DNA of 64,000 nt, taken from Conchocele bisecta (lineage: Eukaryota > Mollusca > Bivalvia > Lucinida > Thyasiridae). Position numbers and translations under genes: made by a program. Below are positions 21,215-34,016 of this stretch, piece after piece. How positions within the stretch are numbered: position 1 is the first letter of the stretch; every line of letters starts with the position of its first letter. The stretch covers positions 1,270,975-1,334,974 of the forward strand of contig CM055279.1 of the NCBI GenBank assembly GCA_029237695.1. Reading direction: 5' to 3'. The notes below the pieces were generated by a model. That model made no database searches. It was given only the letters and a program-made list of their open reading frames with translations, and was not told the DNA's origin.

Positions 21215-23849
21215 TGTCACGAATCGTAGCCGACTATATTCATTATCATCCATTAATTGTAACACGGGTCACATAGTCTAGAGCAGTAATCGAATATTCT
21301 AGTACAAGACGGTCGAATAGGTATTGGTGTGTGTAATATCGCCCGTGGAGTATACCGTTGGAGAGAATAGCGTTTTATCCGAAACCGCGCACGGACCACC
21401 AGTATTGGATTTTGCACTGGTCGTATCTGGGTGATCTACACTGTATATGCAGACTTAGATGCTAGCTTAATTACCTAGTAAGTCATACCTATTTATGACA
21501 GAAGTATTTCAGACTAATTCACCAGATATCTCATGAGCTAGACTGACTGTCAGATCATTAGTCCACTTACGTAAAATTGTAAGCCAAATGTGGGCCCATA
21601 AGTTTTACATTGACAAGCAGACTACATGGGATAGTCATGCACTAGGGTGGGGGTATATATTCGTTGTAGCTCCATATATTATCAGTCGGACATTCAATTT
21701 CATTCTTGTGACTTTGGAGCGCAAGTCTTTCACTGGGAATTGGTGAGTACATATGTTGTTGTTACTTTCTAATGCTGCCATTTAAGTCTGAATCTTGCCA
21801 AGACCGGCAATTATACGCAGTGTTATCGTATCCTTGATAATACTGCACTATTTAATTCACCTGAGTTATTTGGCCCCGTTTCGACCAAACGCTTGGTCAA
21901 TAAAAGCCGTATGGCATGTATCCGCTGATGTAGATTATCTCCCTTAATCAAATATTATTGATTCATTAATTCGTCGTGCTTACGTGTAAATAATAACGAT
22001 TACAGGACTGGCATGTGGGAGCATTCCGTGAGTATTGTAATGGCATAGTATTCTCATGTGTTTTGTTGCATGTCACTCTGACTAATTGCATTAGCAATTT
22101 ATTGTATTTGTAAAACGAAGGGCGAACTTGATTGAAATGTTCACTAACATTAGCCATGCATTTTATGTTACGATTCAATCGAATATCAGTCTGCACCCTG
22201 TACAATATATGAGAATATTGCCAATTTTAACATGTCACAATTGTAACGTGAATTTTCTGGAAGACTTTCATTGCTCTATGGGCAAACACATGTTTACTCC
22301 TAACCCAGTCGTCTGTACATTCATTTTATTAAGTCGTATTACGTTCGCAGTGTGTTGTAAATATTGTAAATGATATTGCGACCAAGATGGGCCAGATCAG
22401 ACAGTTCTGCTCTAAGTGCACCGATTTATACATCAGTAAGCTGCAATAAGGACATGATGTGAAGTATAATTTGTTTCAATCACTGATGCTTTGGGTCAGC
22501 CTGTGGAATCCTACAGTCTGATTAGAGTATACAGTGTTTATGATTAGTAATGTAATGTAATGTAATACTGTGAATCTGCACAGGAGAATGCTTGGCACAG
22601 TTGCTCTTTATTAAGTTAGCGCAGTTGGCCACTGGCAGTCTGATCAAAGTAAGGCCTGTCGCAATCAAATGTTTGTTTACTAATGGTAAATAACTGTGAA
22701 TGACGTCTGTATTCACATGTACGGCTGTGAAGAGGTATATCGTTGGGTACACTAGATATAGTGGCTGTTCATTAATGTGTTATATCGCATTTTCCGACTT
22801 ATGAATTCCATCAGCCCCCTTCTTCCAATTAGTGAAAATATCTTTGTGTACATTGCATATTATCATGTTTCATCATCGTAATATATGATGATGTTTAGTA
22901 TTGCCATGCAATCAGGATATTGATTTCATGTGCACTACTGTGACTATTATTGAGACTATAACACGTTACATTCTGGTAACAACACCGTTGGAGTTTTGTA
23001 GTCCCAGCCAGCCAGTACACCAGCCAGTACACCAGCCAGGCAGCCAGCCGTCCCTTCTTTGTGTCTGCGTAATTCAGTACGCAACACAGAGTTATTTCCT
23101 TATTCTGGAGTCCACGACACGACACCGTGTGTTAGCGGGGACTCTGCTCCGCGTGGACCGAGGGCGTAATTATTGAGACTATAAAACGTTACATTCTGGT
23201 AACAACACCGTTGGAGTTTTGTAGTCCCAGCCAGCTAGTACACCAGCCAGTACACCAGCCAGGCAGCCAGCCGTCCCTTCTTTGTGTCTGCGTAATTCAG
23301 TACGCAACACAGAGTTATTTCCTTATTCTGGAGTCCACGACACGACACCGTGTGTTAGCGGGGACTCTGCTCCGCGTGGACCGAGGGCGTAATCGAGTGG
23401 GGCATATTCCGGTGACGTCATTCCGTCAAAGGACGTGAAGAATCGATAGGGACGTTCACCGATGCGTTATGGACCCCATCCGCCCAAGTAGGCTGAGTAT
23501 CTCCTAAGAACCAGTAACTTTACAATTATTATAACGTCACTCCCATCATGGCGGAAGCCGGAGTTGTTTAGATGATCTCTAACATTGGATATTTATCCAT
23601 ATGATGATGACGTTTACTTTTGACTTTACCTACCTGTTCCAGAATCGAGGATGTGCCTTGGTTGTGCAAGGGCCTGTGGCGGTGGCTGCTAGGGGACGTT
23701 GTCCGTACTGACATATTCATCTATTGTTTGTGTTTATGATTTATGTAAATATATCATACTTGTAAAAATATACCTTGTTGTCTCTGTCCACAACGTGCTT
23801 TGTGTTCCGTCCCTACAGTAGACTAGCTCGGTGTCACCCTGGTGTGACG
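21215..23849 (+). repeat. 5' LTR with internal 223-bp tandem duplication
   Basis: 2,635 bp, against 2,416 bp for the 3' LTR. The excess is explained by a direct tandem duplication, 22946-23168 and 23169-23391, which the 3' LTR carries once. It ends TGTGACG where the 3' LTR ends TGTGACA. The sequence after it, TGGTGTCAGAAGTGGGATT, is the likely primer-binding site, although I did not assign a tRNA. Confidence 0.9.
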
Positions 23850-24762
23850 AATGGTGTCAGAAGTGGGATTATAGTCTACTGGGAACAACAAGAATGGTGT
23901 GGAGAGGACCACAGGGTCATACTGATGAAAATCAGTAAGATGAGATAGGTTTACTCTTGTCCGAGACGTCCGTTAAAAGTAAAGTTTACATGTAAACATA
24001 GGGATTACAACAAGGATAAGTGTTACCCCTGTCCGTCTTACTGTGATATACACCCCAATCCTTACACAGACTATCTTGCAATATAACCCGTTATAATTAT
24101 TTTCAACCCACCACAGGATCTGCGAGCCATGTACAGGTAATAGCCTCACCACCAAGACGAGCGGCAATCTGTACACCTCGACGCTAAGGTAAGTCTCGTT
24201 CACCCTGCCATTTGGCAGAATATTATAAAGACATGTAATCTGTCGGTGAAGAGGCACAACGCGTATCCCTAAAAAAATAGGGGTCATTCTAGTTGGTTGG
24301 GTTTGATCTGAGACAGATTCACTATTTTCCAGGTTATAACATTAGACCCAGGGTCCTTTTTGTTGGTGAGTGGTGAATCGTTTTATGACTGTAGCACAAT
24401 TGACTATCTAATGTATTATTCGTGTATGGGAAATTTCCCATAATTGTAAATACCAGTCTAGTGGGAAGGTGACGTATTTTCCAAATTTCCTCACGATATG
24501 GGACGCAATATGAGATAGGTGAGACGGTGACACATAACTTAAATTCCCCACCAGTGTAAATACGTGTTGGACTAGGATTAGTCGGGTGGGAAGGAACACA
24601 ATACATACCGGATTTGACATTACCCATTAAGGCGTGAATCGGGTTGAGACTCGCACAGTCCTCGTGACAGTAGCACTGAGACCCCGTATTCTAGAGAGCT
24701 GTACATAGTACACTCCGCCTCGTGACTAGGAGACTATTTTGTTGAGACAGCAGAAGGCAATC

Positions 24763-26809
24763 ATGTCTACCATTAAAGAGTTAATGGACGTAGGCAGGGA
24801 ATTAGGCTTAACTGGGATGGAGTTAAGGTCCTTTGTGAAATAAGAGCAAGACAGAGAGAGAGAGAGAGAATAGACTAGTAGAAAGACAGGCTGAGAAAGA
24901 GAGGCTTGAGACTGAAAGACAGGCTGAGAAAGAGAGGCTTGAGACTGAAAGACAGGCTGAGAAAGATAGGCTTGATACTGACAGACAGGCTGAGAAAGAT
25001 AGGCTAGAGGCTGAGAGACTAGCAAAAGAGGTGGAGAGATTGATTGAGAAAGATAAGCTCGAGGCTGCGAGACTGACTGAGAAAGATAGGATTGAGGCAG
25101 ACAGATTGATGGAGGAACGAGAAATGGAAAAGGTAAGAATTGATTTGCAAATGACAAAAGTTAGATTGGACTACGAATGTAAAATGCGTGAGTTAGAGAC
25201 CACGCAGAAAGTTGAGATAGCGAAGGCAGAAATGGGAATAGCGGATAATTATAGTCCAGTAGTCGAACATAAGATACCACATGGTCCGAAATTACCATAT
25301 TTTGATCAGGATAAGGACAATATGGATAGTTATCTGGCACGGTTTGAACGTTACTCGGAAGTGCAAGGTTGGCCGAAAGGTCAGTGGTCATTACACCTTA
25401 GCACATTATTAAAGGGCAAGGCTCTAGATGTTTACTCCCGTTTATCGTTGGAAGATGCTCTTGATTATGACACATTGAAGACATCCTTGCTCAAAAGGTT
25501 TGACTTAACCGTAGAAGGATTTAGGAAGCAATTCAAGAACGGTAAGCCAGAGCCGGGTGAGACATTTGTTCAATATATCAACAGGGCTAAGAGTTATCTT
25601 GATAGGTGGTTGGAACTAGGCAAAGTTGAACGTACTTACGAAGGCGTGATAGATTTTCTGCTCATGGATCAGTTACTAAGCACTTGCAGTCGTGACTTGT
25701 ACGTTTTTCTAAAGGAAAAAGTCGTTAGCAAAGTACATGAGATGGCAGTGCAAGCTGACTTCTTTGCGGAAGCCAGAGGCGGTACAAAGTACGTAGTACA
25801 GAGAGAGAACCGAGACAATAGAGCGAAAAGTGAGAATCGTAGCACAGGTTATGAGAGGAAGGTGAGAGGTCAAGGTGAGAGATATCGAGGCAATGCCAGA
25901 TCTCGTAACTATGGTAGAGAGAGAAGTGGCGAGAGAAGTAGAGAGAGTAGTAGGGAAAGGTACAGAGAGAATGACAGACGTACCATTACATGTTACCATT
26001 GTGGAGGTCAAAGTCACGTAGCTCCAGACTGCCCAAGAAGAGGTCACATGCATCGAGCTGCAGCCCTTGAGGAAAAGGATACTGGTGCATATGGGCAAAA
26101 GAAGGTAAGCTTTGCAGGCACCGGTGACGAACCAGAAATGGATGATGCAATACATAGAGGCAGGAGTAGAGGCAGGAGCAGGGGCAGAGGGCGTTATCAC
26201 CACCGCGGAAGAGGCAGAGGGCGCCCCTTTTCCCCACCTGTAGATCAGGGTAATTTTTGTATTGTAGAGGACAACCAGATCAAAGATGACGGTGAAATCA
26301 CTATGATATGCGCAGGTAAGGAAGTTGACCAAAGTCCGAAGGTTACAGGATGCAAATATTCCAGTGAGAAGTTGCCAGTGGCAGAAGGTTTGTTAAATGG
26401 GAAAGTGGTGACAGTGATGCGTGATACAGGTTGCACGGGCGTAGTAGTGAGAAAGGAACTAGTACATCCTGATCAGTTTCTCAGGAGAGTGGCCACATGT
26501 ATGCTAGTAGACAAGAGACGCTTGAGTGAAGTCCCTGTAGCGAGAATCACCATTGACACCCCATTTTTCAAAGGAGAGACCGAAGCGTTATGCATGGATG
26601 AAACTATGTACGATGTAACGATAGGGAACATTGATGGGTCACAACTTCCTGTACTGAATGATTTCAAAGGCGCGACCACGTTAGCAGTTGAAACGCGTTC
26701 ACAGGTTTTGAAACGCGATGAATCGTATCGGAAACTGCGGGTACCGGAAGCCGTATCGCACGTTTCGCGTAGTGAATTCAAAGAACAACAAACAAGCGAC
26801 GTTACGTGA
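24763..26809 (+). pseudogene. Retrotransposon gag and protease
   Basis: Gag begins MSTIKELMDVGRELGLTGME at 24763 but meets TAA at 24841. A GA-rich slippage region follows; the long open frame starts at 25031. The charged helical N-terminus (repeated RQAEKERLE-like units) precedes a capsid-like region (SLHLSTLLKGKALDVYSRL), an Arg/Glu-rich stretch and a CCHC zinc knuckle, CYHCGGQSHVAPDC. The protease carries MRDTGCTGVVVRKELV (DTG active site, about 26419). The frame closes after DVT at 26809. Confidence 0.85.
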
Positions 26810-26817
26810 ACGTCATT

Positions 26818-27975
26818 ACACACAAACGCAAAAAAACGGAAACGTGAAGTATTCTAAGAACGGTAACGTTACGTCATTTCTGTACCGAAAAGATTTACTG
26901 TATCGACAGTTTGAGACGACAGGTAACAACAGAAAATACCATCAATTAGTCGTTCCGGAAAAACTTAGACAGACTGTGTTAAAGGTGGCACATGAATCTA
27001 TAATGTCAGGGCACTTAGGAGTAAAGAAAACAACAAATCGCGTTTTGGCAGAATTTTTCTAGCCTGTCGTGTCAGATGACGTGACACGATACTGTAGGTC
27101 ATGCGACATTTGTCAACGAACAATCTCGAAAGGTCATTTTATAAAGGCACCGCTAGGCAACATGCCACTGATTGACACGCCATTCAAACGTGTAGCCGTA
27201 GACATCGTAGGACCGATTTATCCAGCAACGGATAATAAAAATCTGTATATTCCAACGCTAGTAGATTACGCCACACGATATCCAGAGGCAGTACCATTAC
27301 CGAGTATCGAAGCAGAACGAGTAGCTGAGGCACTCGTAGACATGTTCAGTCGTTTAGGAATTCCTGAGGAATTATTGACTGATTGTGGATCTCAATTTAC
27401 GTCGAACGTAATGCGGGAGGTCAGTAGGCTATTATCACTGAGACAATTTACGACTACTCCCTACCATCCTATGTGCAACGGGTTGGTGGAGAGATTCAAC
27501 GGTACATTGAAGCAGATGCTTAAACGCATGACAAGCGAGCGTCCCAAAGATTGGGATAAGTACATTAACGCGTTGTTGTTCGCGTATCGCGAGGTTCCAC
27601 AGGAGAGCCTAGCATTCTCCCCATTCGAACTACTCTATGGGAGAACAGTCAGAGGTCCTATGAGTGTTCTCAAGGATCTGTGGTCTGAGAAGGAACTTGA
27701 CGAAAGCGTGAAAACTACATACCAGTACGTACTGGATCTCAGACAGAAACTCGAGCAAACATGTGAAATCGCGAGAGAGAATCTCAAGAAATCGAGTAAA
27801 CGGTACGCGAAGTACTATGACAGGAAAGCGCGTGACCGAAAGTATAAGGAGAGTGACCGGGTGTTAGTACTACTCCCCACTGATAGGAACAAATTGTTAC
27901 TCCAGTGGAAAGGTTCATAGTGGAGGTACTAAATGACTGGGATTATAGGATCGACATGAAGGGGAAACTGAAAAC
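26818..27975 (+). pseudogene. Retrotransposon integrase with GPY/F module
   Basis: The HHCC zinc region has HESIMSGHLGVKK and CRSCDICQR. The core shows AVDIVGP, LTDCGSQF and GLVERFNGTLKQML (D, D, E preserved). It is interrupted by TAG 27060-27062 at a normally aromatic position and by a frameshift near 27915, just before VLNDWDYRIDM and KTFHVNMLKRY, the GPY/F-type end. It lies directly downstream of protease without RT in between. Confidence 0.88.
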
Positions 27976-28408
27976 ATTTCATGTGAACATGTTGAAACGC
28001 TATGAAGAGCGTACGCCTCAAAGCCCAGGGAAGGGGATACTAGCCGTCAAAAACACGGCGGTAATTGACGACATAACTGACGGGAATTCGGGTACAGGGG
28101 AGTGTAGTACCGATGAGCACATGACGTGTCCAATGGGGACACATGAATCGATAGACAGGGTGGACTTAGCCCCAGGGTTGTCCAAGGACCAAAAAGTTGA
28201 AGTACAAAGGGTGCTTAAGGAGTATGAGCACGTACTGACTGATAGACCAGGGCACACCCATGTAGAGATTCACGACATTAAATTGTCTACCTCAGCCCCA
28301 TTACGGATAAAAGATTATCCCAAACCGTACAGAGTTCGTGACATAGACAGATATGAGGCAGAAGACATTTGGCAGTTAGGAGTATTCGAAACTTCTAATT
28401 ATCCATGA
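27976..28408 (+). pseudogene. RT N-terminal remnant
   Basis: GLSKDQKVEVQRVLKEYEHV, LTDRPGHTHVEIHDIKL and LRIKDYPKPYRV are the sequence that normally precedes the RT palm in Ty3-group elements. It stops after GVFETSNYP, just where the catalytic region should begin. It is in frame with the GPY/F segment. Confidence 0.75.
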
Positions 28409-28439
28409 TTCATACCCACTTCGTTGCGAGTTTAGGAAG

Positions 28440-28545
28440 AAGAACGCAGAGAGAAGACGGAATTTATTCCATAGATGGACGAATAGCGATCGGAGTCATC
28501 TGTAGCTCAGACAATGTGGGTGCAGATTATTTGAGTAGGATCTAA
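28440..28545 (+). pseudogene. RNase H terminal remnant
   Basis: DNVGADYLSRI followed by TAA (the end of pol in this group, usually NVxADxLSR). Between 28408 and about 28450 the whole RT palm and most of RNase H are missing, so this is an internal deletion. Confidence 0.65.
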
Positions 28546-28683
28546 TTAAGTCATAGACCGCACACCATAGCCGATATCCTGGGCTCCAAATAGTATAAGT
28601 TGTGTAGGATGTGTATATATGTATATAGGTAAACAATGTCGGTACAACTCGTGATTACCGCTAAGTGTTTCACACTTTTATTT

Positions 28684-28695
28684 AGGGGGGAGTAT
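28684..28695 (+). promoter_or_regulatory. Polypurine tract
   Basis: AGGGGGGAGTAT immediately precedes the 3' LTR start TGTCACG at 28696, the expected primer for plus-strand synthesis. The segment 28546-28683 has no ORF. Confidence 0.8.
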
Positions 28696-31111
28696 TGTCA
28701 CGAATCGTAGCCGACTATATTCTTTATCATCCATTAATTGTAACACGGGTCACATAGTCTAGAGCAGTAATCGAATATTCTAGTACAAGACGGTCGAATA
28801 GGTAATTGTGTGTGTAATATCGCCCGTGGAGTATACCGCTGGAGAGAATAGCGCTTTATCCGAAACCGCGCACGGACCACCAGTATTGAATTTTGCACTG
28901 GTCGTATCTGGATGATCTACACTGTATATGCAGACTTAGATGCTAGCTTAATTACCTAGTAAGTCATACCTATTTATGACTGAAGTATTTCAGACTAATT
29001 CACCAGATATCTCATGAGCTAGACTGACTGTCAGATCATTAGTCCACTTACGTAAAATTGTAAGCCAAATGTGGGCCCATAAGCTTTACATTGACAAGCA
29101 GACTACATGGGATAGTCATGCACTAGGGTGGGGGTATATATTCGTTGTAGCTCCATATATTATCAGTCGGACATTCAATTTCATTCTTGTGACTTTGGAG
29201 CGCAAGTCTTTCACTGGGAATTGGTGAGTAAATATGTTGTTGTTACTTTCTAATGCTGCCATTTAAGTCTGAATCTTGCCAAGACCGACAATTCTACGCA
29301 GTGTTATCGTATCCTCGATAATACTGCACTATTTAATTCACCTGAGTTATTTGGCCCCGTTTCGACCAAACGCTTGGTCAATAAAAGCCGTATGGCATGT
29401 ATCCGCTGATGTAGATTATCTCCCTTAATCAAATATTATTGATTCATTGATTCGTCGTTCTTACGTGTAAATAATAACAATTACAGGACTGGCATGTGGG
29501 AGCATTCCGTGAGTATTGTAATGGCATAGTATTCTCATGTGTTTTGTTGCATGTCACTCTGACTAATTGCATTAGCAATTTATTGTATTTGTAAAACGAA
29601 GGGCGAACTTGATTGACATGTTCACTAACATTAGCCACTGCATATATGTTACGATTAACAATCGAATATCAGTCTGCGCCCTGTACAATACATGAGAATA
29701 TTGCCAATTTTAACATGTCACAATTGTAACGTGAATTTTCAGGACGACTTTCATTACTCTATGGGGAAACACATGTTTACTCCTAACCCAGTCGTCTGTA
29801 CATTCATTTTATTAAGTCGTATTACGTTCGCAGTGTGTTGTAAATATTGTAAATGCTATTGCTACCAAGATGGGCCAGATCAGACAGTTCTGCTCTAAGT
29901 GCACCGATTTATACATCAGTAAGCTGCAATAAGGACATGATGTGAAGTATAATTTGTTTCAATCACTGATGCTTTGGGTCAGCCTGTGGAATCCTACAGT
30001 CTGATTAGAGTATACAGTGTTTATGATTAGTAATGTAATGTAATGTAATACTGTGAATCTGCACAGGAGAATACTTGGCACTGTTGCTCTTTATTAAGTT
30101 AGCGCAGTTGGCCACTGGCAGTCTGATCAAAGTAAGGCCTGTCGCAATCAAATGTTTGTTTACTAATGGTAAATAACTGTGAATGACGTCTGTATTCACA
30201 TGTACGGCTGTGAAGAGGTATATCGTTGGGTACACTAGATATAGTGGCTGTTCATTAATGTGTTATATCGCATTTTCCGACTTATGAATTCCATCAGCCC
30301 CCTTCTTCCAATTAGTGAAAATATCTTTATGTACATTGCATATTATCATGTTTCATCATCGTAATATATGATGATGTTTAGTATTGCCATGCAATCAGGA
30401 TATTGATTTCATGTGCACTACTGTGACTATTATTGAGACTATAACACGTTACATTCTGGTAACAACACCGTTGGTGTTTTGTAGTCCCAGCCAGCCAGTA
30501 CACCAGCCAGTACACCAGCCAGGCAGCCAGCCAGTCAGCCACGAGCGACGGCACGTCCCTTCTTTGTGTCTGCGTAATTCAGTACGCAACACAGTTATTT
30601 CCTTGTTCTGGAGTCCACGACACGACACCGTGTGTTAGCTGGGACTCTGCTCCGCGTGGACCGAGGGCGTAATCGAGTGGGGCATATTCCGGTGACGTCA
30701 ATCCGTCAAAGGACGTGAATAATCGATAGGGACGTTCACCGATGCGCTATGGACCCCATCCGCCCAAGTAGGCTGAGTATCTCCTAAGAACCAGTAACTT
30801 TACGACGTTATTATAACGTCACTCCCATCATGGCGGATGCCGGAGTTGTTTAGATGATCTCTAACATTGGATATTTATCCATATGATGATGACGTTTACT
30901 TTTGACTTTACCTACCTGTTCCAGAATCGAGGATGTGCCTTGGTTGTGCAAGGGCCTGTGGCGGTTGCTGCTAGGGGACGTTGTCCGTACTGACATATTC
31001 ATCTATTGTTGTGTTCATGATTTATGTAAATATACCTTGTTGTCTCTGTCCACAACGTGCTTGGTGTTCCGTCCGTACAGTAGACTAGCTCGGTGTCACC
31101 CTGGTGTGACA
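28696..31111 (+). repeat. 3' LTR
   Basis: 2,416 bp, starts TGTCACGAATCG and ends CTGGTGTGACA, very similar to the 5' LTR outside the 223-bp duplication, which suggests a fairly recent insertion. The 3' target duplication GTCGG follows at 31112-31116. Confidence 0.92.
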
Positions 31112-31220
31112 GTCGGCCCATATCCACGGGCACCGCTGATAAGTATCGTTGTGCCGCACAGTGGGACACAGGATCACAATGTGACGAAAGGCATCGCGGT
31201 AGGACCCCTCGAGCAAGTCG
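31112..31220 (-). pseudogene. Polinton B packaging ATPase, N-terminal part
   Basis: The reverse frame reads ILDLLEGSYRDAFRHIVILC and then PTVRHNDTYQRCPW, the helix and strand that follow the P-loop in this family. The Walker A motif itself is not present: upstream (31217-31260) is a 19-bp duplicated segment (CATATTATGTCTGCCAA). The gene is therefore broken at its 5' end as well as by the retrotransposon. Confidence 0.65.
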
Positions 31221-31364
31221 AGGATGCCAACATATTATGTCTGCCAACATATTATGGCAGAGTGGTCATCACAAACTTTAAAGTTTGAAGGTAGAGTTAA
31301 ATCTCCAATCGTGAATTGGTGTTGATTTTTTATTAACAAATCGTTAGAGGATATTTTTATTAAA

Positions 31365-32651
31365 TCAGTAGAGTGCTGAGACGTATCGACAATCTTCGAT
31401 GTTGAGTTGTGCGTCGGTAATTATATATAAGTACACGTTCAATGGCCCATCTCCATCCGCCTCTTTGGTTATCTGGATCGTCACACCCTCACTAGCGTTC
31501 TCAACTTGGCGTCTGCTACCGTGTATTTGTTCGTCGTCGCTGGCTCAAATGTTTAGCCATAACGCGTATTTGGTAGTCAGGAACTCCGCGAGGGAGACGG
31601 CCGAGAGCTGCAGGTCTTTGGCAACCGCGGCAACCTCCGGGGAGCGCGCTTAGAGCCGGCAGCAAACTGCTTTCTGACTTCGTCCCATTGCTGGTGCGCG
31701 CGAAGACCCGCGCTGTAGAGTTGATTGGGAACTCCCTCGATCGTCACCTCTACTTTTTTTGATTTTGGGGTTATATAATTTGTCGGTTTTTCTAGCCCCG
31801 AGCGCGAACCGACCCTCCTCGAACAACATCAGTATACCTTTCATCGAGCGCGTGGGTACGTTGACATTAATATTCCACAATGTGTCGCTTTTGTCTTTCG
31901 TCATCTTGCGGTGACGAAGAACTCGGTCGTAAAGTATGGCAACGCGCCCGGCGTACTGGGATCTGATTAATCGCGTGAGTTCGGGCATCGTGACCATGTC
32001 GTACTCCAACGAAACATTATCGATCGTATACGTCGATGTCATGTTGGTGGCTATAAGAACTCGGCTGTAGTCGTTGAACGTTAGTTCGTATTAGAGGCTG
32101 TCAGCCAAAGCACTCTGATAGTAGGGCATGTGACTCTCCAGCAACTAAAAGTCAAGCGGGATGTAGAATCGGTTGCCGTAAGCGCCCACGACCGCGTTGT
32201 CGCTCGCGACATTATCTGCCTTGTTACCAGCCCCGATTCTAAGTTTGGTTACGCTCTTATTTTTGCTGGTGTCAATACCCTGATAGACCGCGTTTTCGCG
32301 CTCTTGTGCCGTCTTTCACAGGTCCTGATAACAATGGTAGACGTCGCTGTCATCGATCGACATCACCTCATTACCAGAAATCTTTATCATGGTCTTCTTG
32401 ACGATGGCGCGACCCAGGTTCTGAACGACGGTTCGGTCCGCGTCCGTCGACGTCAGCGAAATAGTGAAAGCGAGGCGAACAGTCCCCGGCACAATGACGT
32501 CGCTAGCTCCGAGGTTGGCGAAGTGCTGGTTCTGGTCGATCGTCGATGGGTTGTTTGTAATAACGACGCTCAGTCTCACACCTTTCGCCCTGAGGGGCTC
32601 ACGCAGTCTGCGGTATGGATTGAGTTTGCGACCGTATTAACTCGAAGACAT
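31365..32651 (-). pseudogene. Polinton B major capsid-like protein
   Basis: Starts at an ATG (32649-32651) and ends at TGA (31365-31367) after TDAQLNIED. Blocks include NLGASDVIVPGTVRLAF, NLGRAIVKKTMIKISGNEV, IDDSDVYHCYQDL, ILYDRVLRHRK and WNINVNVPTRSMKGILMLFE. Size (about 430 residues) and beta-rich pattern fit the double-jelly-roll major capsid protein of Polintons. Nonsense codons lie at 32637, 32316, 32145 and 32091 (all in one frame), and frameshifts near 31768 and 31660. A fold prediction would settle the assignment. Confidence 0.65.
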
Positions 32652-32732
32652 AATTTAGTGAAGCTAAGTTACTCTATTAAACCTGTATGATTTTGTCTTT
32701 AATACATAATTAATTTTATGAAAATTATAAAG

Positions 32733-34016
32733 ATGGCTGATTACGATATTGACATAGATGAAATCGGTAGAGACGATTACCTCGATGGTGATGATGATGA
32801 TGATAGCTTCGAGGATTCCATCACGACCATCGACAAAACACCCGTCATAGACGCGATAGGGAATTCACCCAGCGAGGAAATAGGTGACGCTACAAACAGC
32901 GTTGGTCAAAGTCGAGAATTACTCGAGGGAACTGTAGACGACTACCACAACAGTTTGGCAGAAATCGGTCTGGTCCCGTCTGTCGGACGCGACTACTCCA
33001 AGTTCGAATTGGATCTGAATGGTAGGTTGCGACTAAAAGCATCAAATATCCCGATGGTCAACACGAGGACCGGAAAACCCCTAGCGCTGAACACCATTGT
33101 CGGAAGTCGGGGCGGTGGCCAAATCATAAGGAACGAACTAGGCTTCACGGATTGGAAGAAGGGTAAAACAATTATGCCGGCCCGCGCTGTAGAGACCCTA
33201 CAGTCTACCGACGAAACTATGGCAAAGACGGCCGCCGCGATATAAACTGTCGAGCTCAGTGACGTCCCTCGTGTAGCCACCGACGGTATTCGCACAATGG
33301 ATACCACGTTCAGCGAAAACGACCCACCGTTACCTCTTCGAGAACTCCGGGGACTTGATAAGGCTCTGCAAACATTCCGGGGCGAACTGGTCCTTAACCT
33401 CTCCAAACTCACGGCGCTGGATGAACATATCGCGATAGAAGAAAGAAAACTTGGGGTAGCCCCTGATGGCGATAGAGAATCTACCGAGCGGATCACCGAA
33501 CGCCTGCGGTCGTTGCGGGACGAAAGAGTAGCTCGCTTGGAGGCTGCCTCGGATTGCCGTGAGGCACTCCGCACCCAAATAAGTCGGATCCGCGAAACAG
33601 TCTCGAGGGTCCTGCACGAGGAGACGACACTCGGTGAGCGTCTTCGCACTATGTTCAGAGAGCAGTGTGTTACAATAGTAAGCATCCTCACAGCTGTCTG
33701 CATGACTATATCAACCATATTTCTAGTTTTCAATGGCGGTGCGACGGCTGCACCCACGCCAGCACCCGCGCCATCCGGTGGAGCCAAGGAGTGGGTAAAA
33801 AAGCATCTAAAAACCCTCGCCAGTCTCCTGGCCAAATTAGCTGGAAAGGTTGCTGCCGCGCTACCTGGATTGATCGAGAGTATCGTTTCTTACTTGTTAT
33901 CTATATTATCAAAAACGGTCGGATGGCTCGCCAAAAATACTTGGGCTTTAATCGTGGCGATCGCCGGTCTCCTACTTTTACTCTCTCTCGAGTTCCTAAA
34001 ACCAAAGCGCAAATAG
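32733..34016 (+). pseudogene. Polinton B acidic/membrane protein, one nonsense codon
   Basis: One continuous frame, 32733 to 34016, interrupted only by TAA 33243-33245. The N-terminus is strikingly acidic (DYLDGDDDDDSFED). The middle has LGFTDWKKGKTIMPA, then a long helical stretch (IEERKLGV to RIRETVSRVLHE), a first hydrophobic segment (VTIVSILTAVCMTISTIFLV), an alanine/proline linker, and a lysine-rich end with a second anchor (WALIVAIAGLLLLLSLEFL). It is divergent from the capsid gene. A virion-associated membrane role is inferred. Confidence 0.65.

Larger units (their letters stand above)
21215..31111 (+). mobile_element. Ty3-group LTR retrotransposon with INT upstream of RT (Gmr1-like order)
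   Basis: 9,897 bp, inserted in the ATPase gene with 5-bp target duplication GTCGG (21210-21214 and 31112-31116). LTRs begin TGTCACGAATC and end GGTGTGACR. The internal part runs gag with zinc knuckle, protease, integrase, GPY/F domain, the beginning of RT and the last residues of RNase H. Most of RT/RNase H is deleted. The order protease-integrase-RT is that of Gmr1-like elements (Goodwin and Poulter), unlike ordinary Ty3. The element is non-autonomous. Confidence 0.9.

Noticed and set aside
25161..26436. Minus-strand ORFs across gag
   Set aside because: Antisense shadows of the gag/protease frame.
33330..33835. Minus-strand and other-frame ORFs over the acidic membrane gene
   Set aside because: Shadow frames without family resemblance; the plus frame has conserved anchors and linker.
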